This document shows positions 7,113 through 16,360 of a stretch of DNA of 64,000 nt, piece by piece; positions within the stretch are counted from its first letter, which is position 1, and every line of letters begins with the position of its first letter. Location: positions 11,492 to 75,491 of the forward strand of contig CADEFQ010000013.1 of assembly GCA_902826635.1 (NCBI GenBank), given 5' to 3'. The translations under genes and the position numbers were made by a program. Below the pieces are notes generated by a model. It worked only from the letters and a program-made list of their open reading frames with translations. It was not told the origin of the DNA and searched no databases. This stretch comes from an uncultured Pseudomonadota bacterium (GTDB lineage Bacteria > Pseudomonadota > Gammaproteobacteria > Steroidobacterales > Steroidobacteraceae).

Positions 7113-7961
7113 TCACCCTCCCAGTTGGGTACGCAGGAACTCGGCACGCGCGACGACCGCGCGCGCCTCCGTGACCATCCGCTCCGAGAGCGCGACGAGC
7201 CCTCTCGCCTCCCCCTCCAGTGCCCCGATCTGCTCGCGCAGCGCGTCGAGGTCCGGGCCGCCCGGGGCGGGCTGGGGCGGCGGCGGCGGAGCAGGGGCGG
7301 GCGTCTCCGTGCCCACCGGACCGATCAGCGTGAGCAGCCGGTCCCACGGGAAGAGGGCGCCGGGGTCGTGCTTCCCCAGCTTCCACCCGTTCGCCAACTC
7401 GTCGTGTCCGATGTGCCCTGCGGGCACGGGGCGGGACAGCGACTGGTCCCACCCGGTGAGGTGGACGGTGGGGATGGGGGCGATGCCGCGCTTGACCAGT
7501 TCGCCGTTGAGGTACCGGGCGAGCGCCGCGCAGGCGTCGATCACGTCGTCCCGGAAGGGCTCAAACTCGGCGTCCGGGTCCCCCACGTAGATCCCGTTGC
7601 GCAGCCCCGCGGGCTGCGCGACCTCGATGGCGATCCCGTAGCGGGCCGCCGGGTGGGTGCCGTCGGCGCCGTAGCCTGCCGACCACGTGGAGTAGGAGGT
7701 GAAGGGGTCGCCCAACTGGACGATCTTCACCTCGCCGTCGGAGCGGTAGTCCGGGCCGACCACGAAGTCAGCGGACGCGCCCCAGCCGCCGTTGTTGTTG
7801 CGGGGGTCGGACATCCAGTTCTCGGTGGCCGCGACCTGCCGGTCCATCGTGGCGGCGCCGCGCGTGGCGTGCCACTGGAACTGCACGATCTCCTCGGGGC
7901 GCCGCGGCTGGCGGAGGTGCGGGAGGGGTGGCCGCTGGGGTTCGTAGATGTAGTACGTCAC
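7113..7961 (-). CDS. Endolysin, N-acetylmuramoyl-L-alanine amidase
   Basis: 282 residues from a GTG that overlaps the upstream stop (GTGA). Residues 20-200 form an Amidase_2 domain: the first zinc His in FQWHATRGAA, the ADFVVG strand, GIAIEVAQ, the second His in HLTGWDQ, and the last in KHDPGALFPW with the catalytic Lys before it. A proline-rich linker (about 210-230) leads to a C-terminal coiled-coil helix (LDALREQIGALEGEARGLV) that may bind the wall or mediate assembly. No signal peptide is present, so it needs the holin. Confidence 0.85.
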   Translation of the reverse strand: MTYYIYEPQRPPLPHLRQPRRPEEIVQFQWHATRGAATMDRQVAATENWMSDPRNNNGGWGASADFVVGPDYRSDGEVKIVQLGDPFTSYSTWSAGYGADGTHPAARYGIAIEVAQPAGLRNGIYVGDPDAEFEPFRDDVIDACAALARYLNGELVKRGIAPIPTVHLTGWDQSLSRPVPAGHIGHDELANGWKLGKHDPGALFPWDRLLTLIGPVGTETPAPAPPPPPQPAPGGPDLDALREQIGALEGEARGLVALSERMVTEARAVVARAEFLRTQLGG

Positions 7962-8293
7962 GTGGTCTGCTCCGCGTGCGCAAGGATGTCGCGACGCATC
8001 CGGACGGCCAGCAGCGCCTCGACTTCGATCAGCACGACGACGAGTCCGCCCCACAGTCCCCAGTCGCTTTCCGGGGTGGTCATCGCGTTGATCGCGAGCC
8101 CCATCAGGATCCCCACCGGCATGGTGCGGAGGCATTCGATGAGGAGGGCGTGACGGGCAACGAGCAGATTGAGGCCGTTGCGCCCCGCGTACCGGACGGC
8201 GCGCAGGTCGAGGTGTGACTGGCGCACGATGTACGCCTGCCCGGCGAACCCGCCGACCGTCATGACCGCGATCGCAACCTCGACGAGTGTCAC
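7958..8293 (-). CDS. Membrane protein of lysis cassette
   Basis: 111 residues, GTG start in a GTGA overlap. Hydrophobic segments at the N-terminus (VEVAIAVMTVGGFAGQAYIV), middle (MPVGILMGLAINAM) and near the end (WGLWGGLVVVLIEVEALLAV) suggest three membrane spans with a basic loop. It could be a second holin, an antiholin or a spanin-like helper. It lies immediately upstream of the endolysin. Confidence 0.6.
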   Translation of the reverse strand: MTLVEVAIAVMTVGGFAGQAYIVRQSHLDLRAVRYAGRNGLNLLVARHALLIECLRTMPVGILMGLAINAMTTPESDWGLWGGLVVVLIEVEALLAVRMRRDILAHAEQTT

Positions 8294-8508
8294 GGGTGGC
8301 GCCGCCGGTCGCGCTGGATCAGGTCCCCCCGGACCTCCACGGTGCCTGCGCGCGCGAGGTTCTGGCGACGCTGCTCCACCCGGCGCAGGCGCGACTCCAG
8401 CGCCTCGCGCTCCTCCAGATAGGCGTTGAGGTCGGGGTGGTCGACCGGCTCCTGCGGAGCGGGCGGAGGCTGGGGGGAGCGCCCGAGGAGCCGGGCGAGC
8501 CAGTTCAC
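8290..8508 (-). CDS. Small coiled-coil protein of lysis cassette
   Basis: 72 residues from a GTG in a GTGA overlap with the gene before it. A short proline-rich stretch is followed by a charged helix (LEEREALESRLRRVEQRRQNLA). No membrane span. Possible antiholin-type partner of the neighbouring membrane proteins; function unknown. Confidence 0.55.
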   Translation of the reverse strand: MNWLARLLGRSPQPPPAPQEPVDHPDLNAYLEEREALESRLRRVEQRRQNLARAGTVEVRGDLIQRDRRRHP

Positions 8509-8738
8509 GTCGCCTCTGCCGTATCGACCGCCCGACGTAGCGTCGAGCGTTCCTTCAAGGCCGCGTCCCGCCACAGGCGTTCTCCCTCGATTGCCCGGTC
8601 ACGCTCCGCCTGCGCGGCGCGGTACGCGCCGCCCATCACCCACCATTCGCGCATGAGGCCGATGATGAACACGACGAACATCCCGTAGGGGGCTCCGTCG
8701 CCTTGCAGGAGTTCGATCGCCCGAGCGAGGTCATCCAC
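8505..8738 (-). CDS. Small membrane-anchored coiled-coil protein
   Basis: 77 residues from the GTG at 8738 (GGAGG lies 8 bases upstream). One membrane span (YGMFVVFIIGLMREWWVMGG, about 18-37) followed by a basic amphipathic helix (AAQAERDRAIEGERLWRDAA). Topology is like phage spanin or holin-associated proteins. It is first in the lysis cluster, behind the tailspike gene. Confidence 0.55.
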   Translation of the reverse strand: MDDLARAIELLQGDGAPYGMFVVFIIGLMREWWVMGGAYRAAQAERDRAIEGERLWRDAALKERSTLRRAVDTAEAT

Positions 8739-8782
8739 CGCGCGCCTCCATGCGCGCCGCTCATGGTACCGGAGGGCACCGG

Positions 8783-11212
8783 CTAGGGGATGACGAGAGT
8801 GATCCCGCCCTGCCCGGCGCCTGCCGTGACAGCCGAGTCGAGCGCTGAGTCAGCCGTCGTCGCCGTGTACGGGTAGTGCGCGGAGGGGACGAACGCACTT
8901 GTCGCGTTCTGCTCGTCGGCAGCGGCACCGGCGCGGAGGTCGTTGGCGATCAGGTCGATGATCGCCGAGCCTCCCACGGCGACGATCTCCGTGTTCGCGT
9001 GGCTCCCATCCGTCGTGGGATGGATCACGTTCGCCTCAGCGACCAGTTGGGAGACGCCTTCCACCTGCGCGCCGTAGATGCGGTCCGTCTCGGGCCACAC
9101 GCAGTTGACGATGTGCGCCCACGCGCCGCCCTTCAGCAGCGGGTTGCGCTGCCACGCGTTCAGCAGGTTCCGGTAGAGCGTGAGGCGGGCATTGCGGGCA
9201 CCCAGCGAGTCCTCCCCGCCAGCCGGGAGGTTGCCGCCAAAGAGGATGCCCTTGGAGCCGTGCTGATTCTCCCACTTGCAGTACGAGATGGTCGCGAGCC
9301 CCAGCGTGTAGCGGTAGTCGGGCCAGCCCCAGATCTCGATCCCCTCCGGCGTGTCGCTGCCGTCCGTCGGCCCGTTGGCCTCGATGGTGAGGTGGTCGAG
9401 CCACGCGTGCGAGACGCCCAGTCCCTGTAGGGTGACGGCCTTGGCGTTGGGGCTGGAGCCGGTGCCGAGCGTGAGGTTGCGGATCGTGTTGTGCCCGAAG
9501 GGGCAGCGCGTGAGCGACCACTGGATCCCGTTGGACAGTTCCCCGAGGCGCGCGCCCGTCCCCTCCCCTAGCAACTGCCCGTAGAGGCCCAGTTGCACGA
9601 TCTGCCCGACCTCGATGTTCACCCCTTGTTCGAGGATCACCTGCGCCCCGTCCGCCGCGGCAGCGATCAGGTTCGCGCGGTTTGACGCGTCTCCACCGGT
9701 GATCCGCTGGCGTCCGTTGTTCACCCACAGGGTGGGGGAAGTGAGCCGCCCGAAGCCGATCGCGTCCGACGTGGGCGGGGGAGTGGGCGGAGGGGTGGGC
9801 GGGGGGACCTGCGGTCCCGGCGGCTCCGGGTCCCCGGGCTGCGGCTCCTCCGGCTCCGGGACCGGGTTCGTCTGGGGCGGGGGAGAGGGATCCTCCACCC
9901 CGAGGAAACAGATCTGTGAGTCCTCACGGGGGAGCGGGTCAGCGACGATCGTGGGGATGAACTCAGCATGGCGGGCACCCGCCACTACCTCGTCACCCCA
10001 ACTATGCATGTCGGTGAGGGAGGTTCGCTGGAACACCTGCTGATGATCGAGGCTCGGGCTGCTCTCCGAGATCTCATCGGGGCAGCGCGCGTAGTAGACC
10101 ACGACGGCGCCATTGATCAGGCTGATGGCGAGCGAGGTCACCGTGTCGGACTCCAGCACGGGCTCGTGCTCCGCCCAACTGGAACCGTACACATCGAACG
10201 TGCGCAGCGTGAGCGGCTGCGCTCCGTTTACCCCTCCCGCCCCCCAGCGGGCGACGACCTTGATGTGACCTGTCTCGCGGTCCAGCGCCGCGGCGAAGCT
10301 GTAGGGGATGAAGTCGGAGCTTCCCCCCATACCGGAGGATACGACCGTGGTCCGCGCCACCGAGTGCGCGGATGCGTCGTAGCGGGAGATGTGGAAGGCC
10401 CCCGCTCCGCTGTACTGATTGACCAGCAGGATCACGTCCTCGGGGTCATCCGAGGAGAAGTCCGGGAACGCCATCAGGCTGGAAAGTTGGGCGCTTGTGA
10501 TCTCCGTCCCGGCAGGTGCTCCGAGCGCGGTAAATGACGACTCACCCACGCGCTTGCGGTAGACGGTCGTTGGGTCGAACGGCCACCCACGGAATACGAA
10601 AACAGTGCCGTTTCGGGCGACGGTGATCGCATGGCTCGCCGCGTTGTTTTCGACTGCCCCCAGCGTGCCAGTCACATCGATCTCGGTGCCCAGCGCCCCG
10701 TCGTCGTCAAGGTCGATCGTGCGGTAGCGGATACCACGCGGGGACGTGTCCCGGGCATACGCGATATGCACCACCCGGGCCGCGGCGAGGTCGTGCCAGC
10801 GCTCGTAGCAGACATCGAACCAGTGATGCGAACCACCGTCGGTGCCGTGCAGGGTGCGCTCTGACCACGTGGCGCCGTTGTCCAGCGACTCCGCCTCCCG
10901 GGGGGCGCCAGATTCCCCAAAGTAGGTCAGGAGGTGCCCGCCACCGAGATCGATCATCCGGTGTGGCGGGCCGCGGTACTCCGGCGCGTCGATGTTCGAG
11001 TGGTCAGCCTCGGAAACAAACACCGCGGCGTCCCGCCCGATGTACTTGTCGACCTGCTCGAACGTGCCCGTTTGCTCACCCCAGATGGGAAGGGTGTCGA
11101 ACACCGGGACCTGCCCGGGGTCGAACGTCTCGATCTCCCAGACGGCACTCTCGTTCGACCAGCGCGCCTGCACGATCTCACCCACCGAGAAGGCCGGAAT
11201 CCCGCCGGGCAT
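8783..11212 (-). CDS. Tailspike: beta-propeller plus pectate-lyase beta-helix
   Basis: 809 residues, ATG in a TAATG overlap with the gene before it. Three parts are visible. Residues 1-30 (VGEIVQARWSNESAVWEI) match the C-terminal half of the 76-residue protein at 12540-12770. Residues about 45-450 are a sialidase-like propeller with Asp-box-like turns (SLDNGATWSERTL) and many WxxD/HIxR strands. After a Pro-rich linker (about 460-495) comes a right-handed beta-helix of pectate lyase type (IRNLTLGTGSSP, AWLDHLTIEANG, LYRNLLNAWQRNP). The C-terminal domain probably cuts a uronic-acid or capsule polymer during adsorption. Confidence 0.75.
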   Translation of the reverse strand: MPGGIPAFSVGEIVQARWSNESAVWEIETFDPGQVPVFDTLPIWGEQTGTFEQVDKYIGRDAAVFVSEADHSNIDAPEYRGPPHRMIDLGGGHLLTYFGESGAPREAESLDNGATWSERTLHGTDGGSHHWFDVCYERWHDLAAARVVHIAYARDTSPRGIRYRTIDLDDDGALGTEIDVTGTLGAVENNAASHAITVARNGTVFVFRGWPFDPTTVYRKRVGESSFTALGAPAGTEITSAQLSSLMAFPDFSSDDPEDVILLVNQYSGAGAFHISRYDASAHSVARTTVVSSGMGGSSDFIPYSFAAALDRETGHIKVVARWGAGGVNGAQPLTLRTFDVYGSSWAEHEPVLESDTVTSLAISLINGAVVVYYARCPDEISESSPSLDHQQVFQRTSLTDMHSWGDEVVAGARHAEFIPTIVADPLPREDSQICFLGVEDPSPPPQTNPVPEPEEPQPGDPEPPGPQVPPPTPPPTPPPTSDAIGFGRLTSPTLWVNNGRQRITGGDASNRANLIAAAADGAQVILEQGVNIEVGQIVQLGLYGQLLGEGTGARLGELSNGIQWSLTRCPFGHNTIRNLTLGTGSSPNAKAVTLQGLGVSHAWLDHLTIEANGPTDGSDTPEGIEIWGWPDYRYTLGLATISYCKWENQHGSKGILFGGNLPAGGEDSLGARNARLTLYRNLLNAWQRNPLLKGGAWAHIVNCVWPETDRIYGAQVEGVSQLVAEANVIHPTTDGSHANTEIVAVGGSAIIDLIANDLRAGAAADEQNATSAFVPSAHYPYTATTADSALDSAVTAGAGQGGITLVIP

Positions 11213-12543
11213 TACCCTGCCCCGCCAAAGTAGAAGAACGTCTCGGTCCCGGAGCTTGGCGAGCCCGATGGGGTGGCGCGCATGACGAGACGCTCACCGG
11301 CGCTGGCCGCGTATGTCGCGTTCGTCGATTTCTCTTGTTCACCTTCTGAGAGAGTCACGGAAACGCCGGTGCCCACTCCATCGGCGAGCAGTTCCCATGT
11401 CCACGATCTGCCGCTCAGAATGACCGCATCCATGATCACAGTCAGACCGTTGATGTTTACGTCGGCTGGGAGCACCACTTCATTGTCGGCCTGCGTGGTG
11501 CTCCCGACGGCGACGAAGCTGCCATGCTGTGCCCATCGAAAGTACGTTGGGTTAGTGTTGCCAATCGCCATCGCCACGGCGTTGCCGAGTGAGTACCCCA
11601 ACTCCGACTCGTAGACGGTGCAGTATCCGATCGTGTGAGACGAGCCAGCGGGGCGGGTGTGAAAATACGAGAGCATGTCCCCCACCGCGAAGGGCACGGC
11701 GAGCCCTTGCAGGCTCCCCCACTGCGCATCCAGTGAAACGACAACCCCCGGGACATCCGCCCCGTTCTTGCGGAGTTGCCAGTAGCGCGGCGTCCCCGTG
11801 GGAGTCCCGCTCTGGCGCACCCAGATCCCGGTCACGTATCCAGCGACCGCCGCAAGCGAGGCCTGAATGCGCGGGTCCAGTTCAGAGTTCTCCGGCTGCA
11901 TCGTCCCGTCGAGGGTGATGGCGGCGCCGTAATCGCCGTTGCCCCAGCCGAGCCCGAAGGAGAAGAAGAACGCCTGCGAGGTGTGAGGCAGCAGGTTGAT
12001 CAGGCGGCATCCCGTGCGCATCAGCACCGGGTCGGTCGGCGTGCCCGACGGCTGCACGCCCAGCGTCGCGTAGTCCCCCGGGAGGAACGTGACGGCGTGC
12101 GTCGTGTCCTGCGCCTGCGTCGCGGTGTCGGCGATCACGACCGAGAGGTCGGTGTTCACGCCGTTCTTGCGCAGCGTGACGGTCCACGACTTCCCCGCCC
12201 CGGGCGCCACATCGAGGTCGATGAGCAGCCGGTCCACCCGGCAGGGCGCCCCGATGGGCTGCGCGGCGAACCCCTCGCTGGTTTCGGCGCTCCCGTTTCC
12301 GAACGGCCCGGCGTAACGGATGGAAGTGGTGCTGTAGCCGCACATCGCGGCGTAGACCTGCGCGACGTTGGGGCAGGGGCCAGCCTGCGACCCCACGGTG
12401 GGCGCCCATCCGACTTCCGTGACCCCGTTGGGGGCGCCGAAGTCGAGCCCGTAGATCTGCCCCCGGCGCCAGCGGACCACCGCCTTGCGCCACCGCGGCT
12501 CGCGCGACGGGGTGTCGGTCGGGAAGGGGCGGAGGGTCGTCAT
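11212..12543 (-). CDS. Tail tip/fibre structural protein
   Basis: 443 residues from the ATG at 12543 (ATGA overlap with the upstream gene). The first 50 residues (RPFPTDTPSREPRWRK, VVRWRRGQIYGLDFGAP) are paralogous to the N-terminal half of the 76-residue gene just upstream. The rest shows two similar beta-rich domains of about 190 residues, each with LRKNG-like strands (VTLRKNGVNTDLSV and WQLRKNGADVPGVV), in the style of repeated fibre domains. No enzyme motif is seen. It is probably a distal tail or fibre component. Confidence 0.6.
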   Translation of the reverse strand: MTTLRPFPTDTPSREPRWRKAVVRWRRGQIYGLDFGAPNGVTEVGWAPTVGSQAGPCPNVAQVYAAMCGYSTTSIRYAGPFGNGSAETSEGFAAQPIGAPCRVDRLLIDLDVAPGAGKSWTVTLRKNGVNTDLSVVIADTATQAQDTTHAVTFLPGDYATLGVQPSGTPTDPVLMRTGCRLINLLPHTSQAFFFSFGLGWGNGDYGAAITLDGTMQPENSELDPRIQASLAAVAGYVTGIWVRQSGTPTGTPRYWQLRKNGADVPGVVVSLDAQWGSLQGLAVPFAVGDMLSYFHTRPAGSSHTIGYCTVYESELGYSLGNAVAMAIGNTNPTYFRWAQHGSFVAVGSTTQADNEVVLPADVNINGLTVIMDAVILSGRSWTWELLADGVGTGVSVTLSEGEQEKSTNATYAASAGERLVMRATPSGSPSSGTETFFYFGGAG

Positions 12544-12770
12544 GAGACGGGGCGGATCGCCCAGATCCCCGACTCGTTGCGCCACTCGGAACGCACCACA
12601 TCACCCACCGCTAACGGCGTCGCCGCCCCGTACCAGCACACCTCCGTCGCCCCGTCGGGCGCCCCGAAGTCCACCCCGTAGGTGGTGCCCCGGCGCCAGC
12701 GGACCACGCCCTTGCGCGTCGTCGGGGAGCGCGAAGGCGTGTCGTCGGGGAAGGGCCGGTACATCGTCAC
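12540..12770 (-). CDS. Small tail protein, complete copy of a split module
   Basis: 76 residues, GTG start in a GTGA overlap and ATGA overlap at its end. Its first half (RPFPDDTPSRSP, VVRWRRGTTYGVDFGAP) matches the start of the following protein; its second half (VGDVVRSEWRNESGIWAI) matches the start of the tailspike after that. It therefore looks like the intact ancestral module from which the two larger genes took their N-termini. Likely a tail attachment domain. Confidence 0.65.
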   Translation of the reverse strand: MTMYRPFPDDTPSRSPTTRKGVVRWRRGTTYGVDFGAPDGATEVCWYGAATPLAVGDVVRSEWRNESGIWAIRPVS

Positions 12771-14827
12771 GGGAGCATCCGGAGAATCGCGTCCACCCAG
12801 TCGACCGTCACGAGATCGAGGTCCACCTGCAAGCGGCGGTCCCGCATCCCGTAGGTGACGCCGTTCACCACCCAGCGCTCCGTGGACACGATCTCCGTGT
12901 CGTAGGGGTCGTCGATCGCGGCGATGTCCGTGACGCGCCAGAAGGGCTGGTTGTAGGTCTGGACCGCCACCTGCCTCCGCATCGCGTTCTCGCGGCGGTA
13001 GCGGTGGAACGCCACGCCGCCGAACATGTTGCCCCCGTCCTTGTCGACCCACTCGACGATGGGGCTGATCTCGTTCCCCTCCAGATAGGCGAGCGAGTCG
13101 TTGAGCACCCGGTCGTTCGGGGGGAAGGGGGCGGAGGGGAAGGTCCCCACCGTGGGGAGCGATTCGAGGCTCAGGCCGTACTCACCGACGACCGGCGTGT
13201 TCCCCCGGTAGTAGGCGCCCCCGGCTCCGTTACGTTGATTCTCGTTGAGGTCGATCCGCTCGATGTCGTGGATCCCCCCGGCGAAGTTCCCCCGGAGGGT
13301 CCACGCGGGCGTGTCGTCGAGCGCACCGAACGTCCAGCCGTTGACGCGGAGCCGCCCGTAACGGCCCGCCCCGCTCACCTCGTACTCCCGCCAGCACTCA
13401 AAGACGAGCCGGTCGCAGATCTCGGTGAACGTGGCCGCGAGGCTCTGGCCGCCGGAGGAGAGGGCGGCGGGCGTCACGTCCGGCCCCTGAATGTCCGTGT
13501 CGGTCAGCCCGGAGAGCAGCCCCCCGGCCACCGCTTCCGACACCTCGAACAAGTCCTGAAGGACCGCGGTGATCGTGTACCCGATGTTCGTCCCCTCGAC
13601 CTGCCCGTCCGTCTCGTCCCCCTCGTCGCCGAGTGAGATGTAGGACCGGGAGATGAAGGTGTCGAGGCGCAGCATCGCGCGCTCGCGCCCCGCGAGGGTG
13701 ATCGCCCCGCCTCCCCGGGAGACGTGCTCCACCTCCCCACACATCAGGCGGTACCAGCCCGTGGGCGCCGGGGCGAGGGGGTCGGTGTCGTCCACCACGC
13801 GGGTGTCGATCGTCACGATCCGCTTGTGCCAGTATTGCCCGGCGAAGCGGTTGCGGTTCGTCTCGTCCTGATAGTCCGCGAGGTCCAGCGAGATGCGGAA
13901 CGTGTCGGCGGACTGGAGGCGGCTCTGCTTCGCCTCCCAGTTGAGGATGTTGCCGACCGGGAGCTTGGCCCAGACGAGCCCGTCCTGAGTGAAGCGCTCC
14001 CCCTCCCCCGCGGTGGTGAGCGTGCCTCCCACGTCCGGGGAGGTCCACGCCGGGTAGGTCACTTCCTCGTACCCGTCCCCCAGTTCGTAGACGGCGATGT
14101 TGTGCACTTGGATCAGGGTGGCGGGTGAGTCGGGCGTGCCGAGCGCCACCGGCACGTTCTCGTCCGCGTCCAGCCGGGTGTTCTGGATCATCCCGATCGC
14201 GATGTAGCGGGGCTGCACGGCGAACCCGTCGTCCGAGCCCTCCGCCATGATCACGCCGTCGCGCAGGACGGTGAGCTTGTGATTGCCGCTCCCCACCCCG
14301 GAGGCCGCGGGGCGCCACATGACCGAGTAGGTGTGGACGCTCTGGTCGTTCGCGACCCCCACGTTGTCGATGTCCGAGAGGCCGTCGACAAAGATGTTCC
14401 CGGCGAGCGCGCTGTAGACGGAGCCCTTCTGGATCACGCGCAGGGGCTCACCGATGTCGGCGAAGTTCTGCTCGATCCCCCCCACGGTGACGACCGCGTT
14501 GTAAACCGGATCCGTCTGGGGGAAGGTGATGTTCATGTCGACGCGGAACGACTTGTCGGCAGCGCGCGGGAACCAGTGGGGGCGGGTGATGACGAGTTCG
14601 CGGGGCGGCCCCCCGTAGGAACGCAGCACGAGCGCGCCACCAGTGACCAGCGGCGAATCTCCGCCGTACTGGGTGTACCAGAACTCCTCGGGGCTCAGTG
14701 CCGTGTCGAAGGACTCCAGCCGCTCCTCGGTCCACAGGCGGGGCACGATGGTCATGGCGACGCGGAGGTCGGCGTGATTGAGCCGCGACTGGAGCGTCGC
14801 GACCTCACCGCCCGGTGGGGCGGGCAC
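12767..14827 (-). CDS. Minor tail protein with LamG-like insert
   Basis: 686 residues from a GTG directly behind the previous stop. Residues about 35-270 read like a concanavalin/LamG-type jelly roll (FRVDMNITFPQTDPVYNAVVTVGG, HTYSVMWRPA, NIAVYELGDGYEEV). The remainder, with LAGRERAMLRLDTFISRSYISLG and WTFGALDDTPAWTLRGNFAGGIHDIERI, resembles tail-hub or distal tail proteins of long-tailed phages. No catalytic motif is evident. It lies between tail proteins following the tape measure, fitting a baseplate/tip role. Confidence 0.6.
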   Translation of the reverse strand: MPAPPGGEVATLQSRLNHADLRVAMTIVPRLWTEERLESFDTALSPEEFWYTQYGGDSPLVTGGALVLRSYGGPPRELVITRPHWFPRAADKSFRVDMNITFPQTDPVYNAVVTVGGIEQNFADIGEPLRVIQKGSVYSALAGNIFVDGLSDIDNVGVANDQSVHTYSVMWRPAASGVGSGNHKLTVLRDGVIMAEGSDDGFAVQPRYIAIGMIQNTRLDADENVPVALGTPDSPATLIQVHNIAVYELGDGYEEVTYPAWTSPDVGGTLTTAGEGERFTQDGLVWAKLPVGNILNWEAKQSRLQSADTFRISLDLADYQDETNRNRFAGQYWHKRIVTIDTRVVDDTDPLAPAPTGWYRLMCGEVEHVSRGGGAITLAGRERAMLRLDTFISRSYISLGDEGDETDGQVEGTNIGYTITAVLQDLFEVSEAVAGGLLSGLTDTDIQGPDVTPAALSSGGQSLAATFTEICDRLVFECWREYEVSGAGRYGRLRVNGWTFGALDDTPAWTLRGNFAGGIHDIERIDLNENQRNGAGGAYYRGNTPVVGEYGLSLESLPTVGTFPSAPFPPNDRVLNDSLAYLEGNEISPIVEWVDKDGGNMFGGVAFHRYRRENAMRRQVAVQTYNQPFWRVTDIAAIDDPYDTEIVSTERWVVNGVTYGMRDRRLQVDLDLVTVDWVDAILRMLP

Positions 14828-16360
14828 CTAGAAGTCCTCTCGCTCGAATAGCTCCACGATCACCGGGTAGTAGAACCCTCGCTGCGTCTGCGACCACTGG
14901 GTGACGAGCTTACCGCGCAGCACGTTAGCGAGCCGCATGGAGCCGTCCGGCTCCACCCACTGGACCGTGAGGTTGAGCGGGGCGAGGTGCTGGCGGATCT
15001 CCGCCACGGCGTCGCTGAGCAGCGCCGTCTCTCCCCACTGGATCACGAACCGCCGCCCCATCTGGCGCGTGCCGCGGTGCCACCCGGAGCGCATGCGGCG
15101 GAGCGCGTTCTGGCGCGTGACCATCCGCACGGACACGGGCTGGTAGGCAAAGATGTGGCCGTTGACGGCGAAGTCGACGACGGCACAGTCGATATTCGGC
15201 CCGCCCGGCTGGTAGACGCTTCCCGGCGCCTCCTGCCCGGAGAGCAGCGAGGACACGGCGCGCCCGAAGCTGGTCAACCCCGGGAGCGTCCCGGCGCCGA
15301 TCCCCTCCGGCTGCATGACGCCGACGACGGCGGCCAGCAGGGCCGCGAGTGAGGTGGCGCCGACGCCCTCGGGCTGCAACGTCCCGCCACCCCCGGAGAT
15401 GAGCGAGGGGAGCGTGGGCAATCCCTGCCCGGCGGGTGCCTGCTCCCCCGCCCCGCCCGACAGCAGCGAGGGCAGCAGTGGCGCCCCAGAGCCGAACGGC
15501 GACTGACTAAACGTCATCAGGGTGTAGGTTTCGGCGGATGTGTTTACCCGGGCATGCGTGCCGACCTGCACATTTGTGGCGTCCATCGCCTGAATCGCGT
15601 TTGCGAAGTCGGCGGCTGAGGTCACGGGCAGCAGCGATGTAAGGTCGCCGACGTGGAGGCTGAAGCGCCCCACCATCTGCTGTGCGCTCGTCTGCGAGAG
15701 AATCAGGGCCAGCAGGGGGCTGGAACCCAGCCCGTGCGCGATATCGCGGTTATCGGTCGCGTTCCCCGTGTACTCCACGATGTTGAACGAGCCCGCCACC
15801 TTGGCGAGACAGAGTGCGTGGTACGTGGCACCGACGGAGTTAACCGTCGTGGTGCCCACCTGAAACCCGTCTGCCTCAAAGGCTTGGATCGCATTCGCCA
15901 CGTTCGCGGCGTTGTGTTCCTGCGACTCGCCCGCCGGGTGCTCCACGGTGCGCCACCACGTGCGCGCGGTGATTCCCTCGGGGATGATCACTACGAGATC
16001 CGGCTGAAACCCCACCCCGGTAATCGACCGGTCATCCGCCCCGTTCCCGCTGTACGAGATGACGTTGCTGTCGACGCCATCCACCTCCAGCGCGAACCAG
16101 CGGTAGGTCACCAAACTGCCGTTTACATTTGACGCGTTCCCGACGACAAACCCGTCAGAGTTGAGCCCGGTTATTTGATTGGTCTGGAGATCGCCGTTCC
16201 CCATCGCCTTCGCCGAGGTGGCGGGCATCGTCGAGAACTTCCAGACGGCCTCATTCGAGTTTGATGCCTTGATCATCACCACGTCGGGCTGGAACCCGAC
16301 GCCACTGATCACCCGCCCAGCACTGCCGTTCCCCGTGTAGGTCCCGGTGTTGATTCTCAC
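14828..16360 (-). CDS. Minor tail protein with triple DUF7483-like and 21-aa repeats
   Basis: 510 residues. The N-terminal 290 residues contain three similar units of about 95 residues, each opening with YTGNGSAGRVISGVGFQPD or a variant (YSGNGADDRSITGVGFQPD; YTGNATDNRDIAHGLGSSP), as in the DUF7483-like repeats of phage tail proteins. Next come four 21-residue units of the type GLPTLPSLISGGGGTLQPEGV, shared with the protein at 43775-46360. The C-terminal 120 residues (DFAVNGHIFAYQPVSVRMV onward) look like a conserved tail domain that is also echoed in the next small protein. Confidence 0.65.
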   Translation of the reverse strand: MRINTGTYTGNGSAGRVISGVGFQPDVVMIKASNSNEAVWKFSTMPATSAKAMGNGDLQTNQITGLNSDGFVVGNASNVNGSLVTYRWFALEVDGVDSNVISYSGNGADDRSITGVGFQPDLVVIIPEGITARTWWRTVEHPAGESQEHNAANVANAIQAFEADGFQVGTTTVNSVGATYHALCLAKVAGSFNIVEYTGNATDNRDIAHGLGSSPLLALILSQTSAQQMVGRFSLHVGDLTSLLPVTSAADFANAIQAMDATNVQVGTHARVNTSAETYTLMTFSQSPFGSGAPLLPSLLSGGAGEQAPAGQGLPTLPSLISGGGGTLQPEGVGATSLAALLAAVVGVMQPEGIGAGTLPGLTSFGRAVSSLLSGQEAPGSVYQPGGPNIDCAVVDFAVNGHIFAYQPVSVRMVTRQNALRRMRSGWHRGTRQMGRRFVIQWGETALLSDAVAEIRQHLAPLNLTVQWVEPDGSMRLANVLRGKLVTQWSQTQRGFYYPVIVELFEREDF

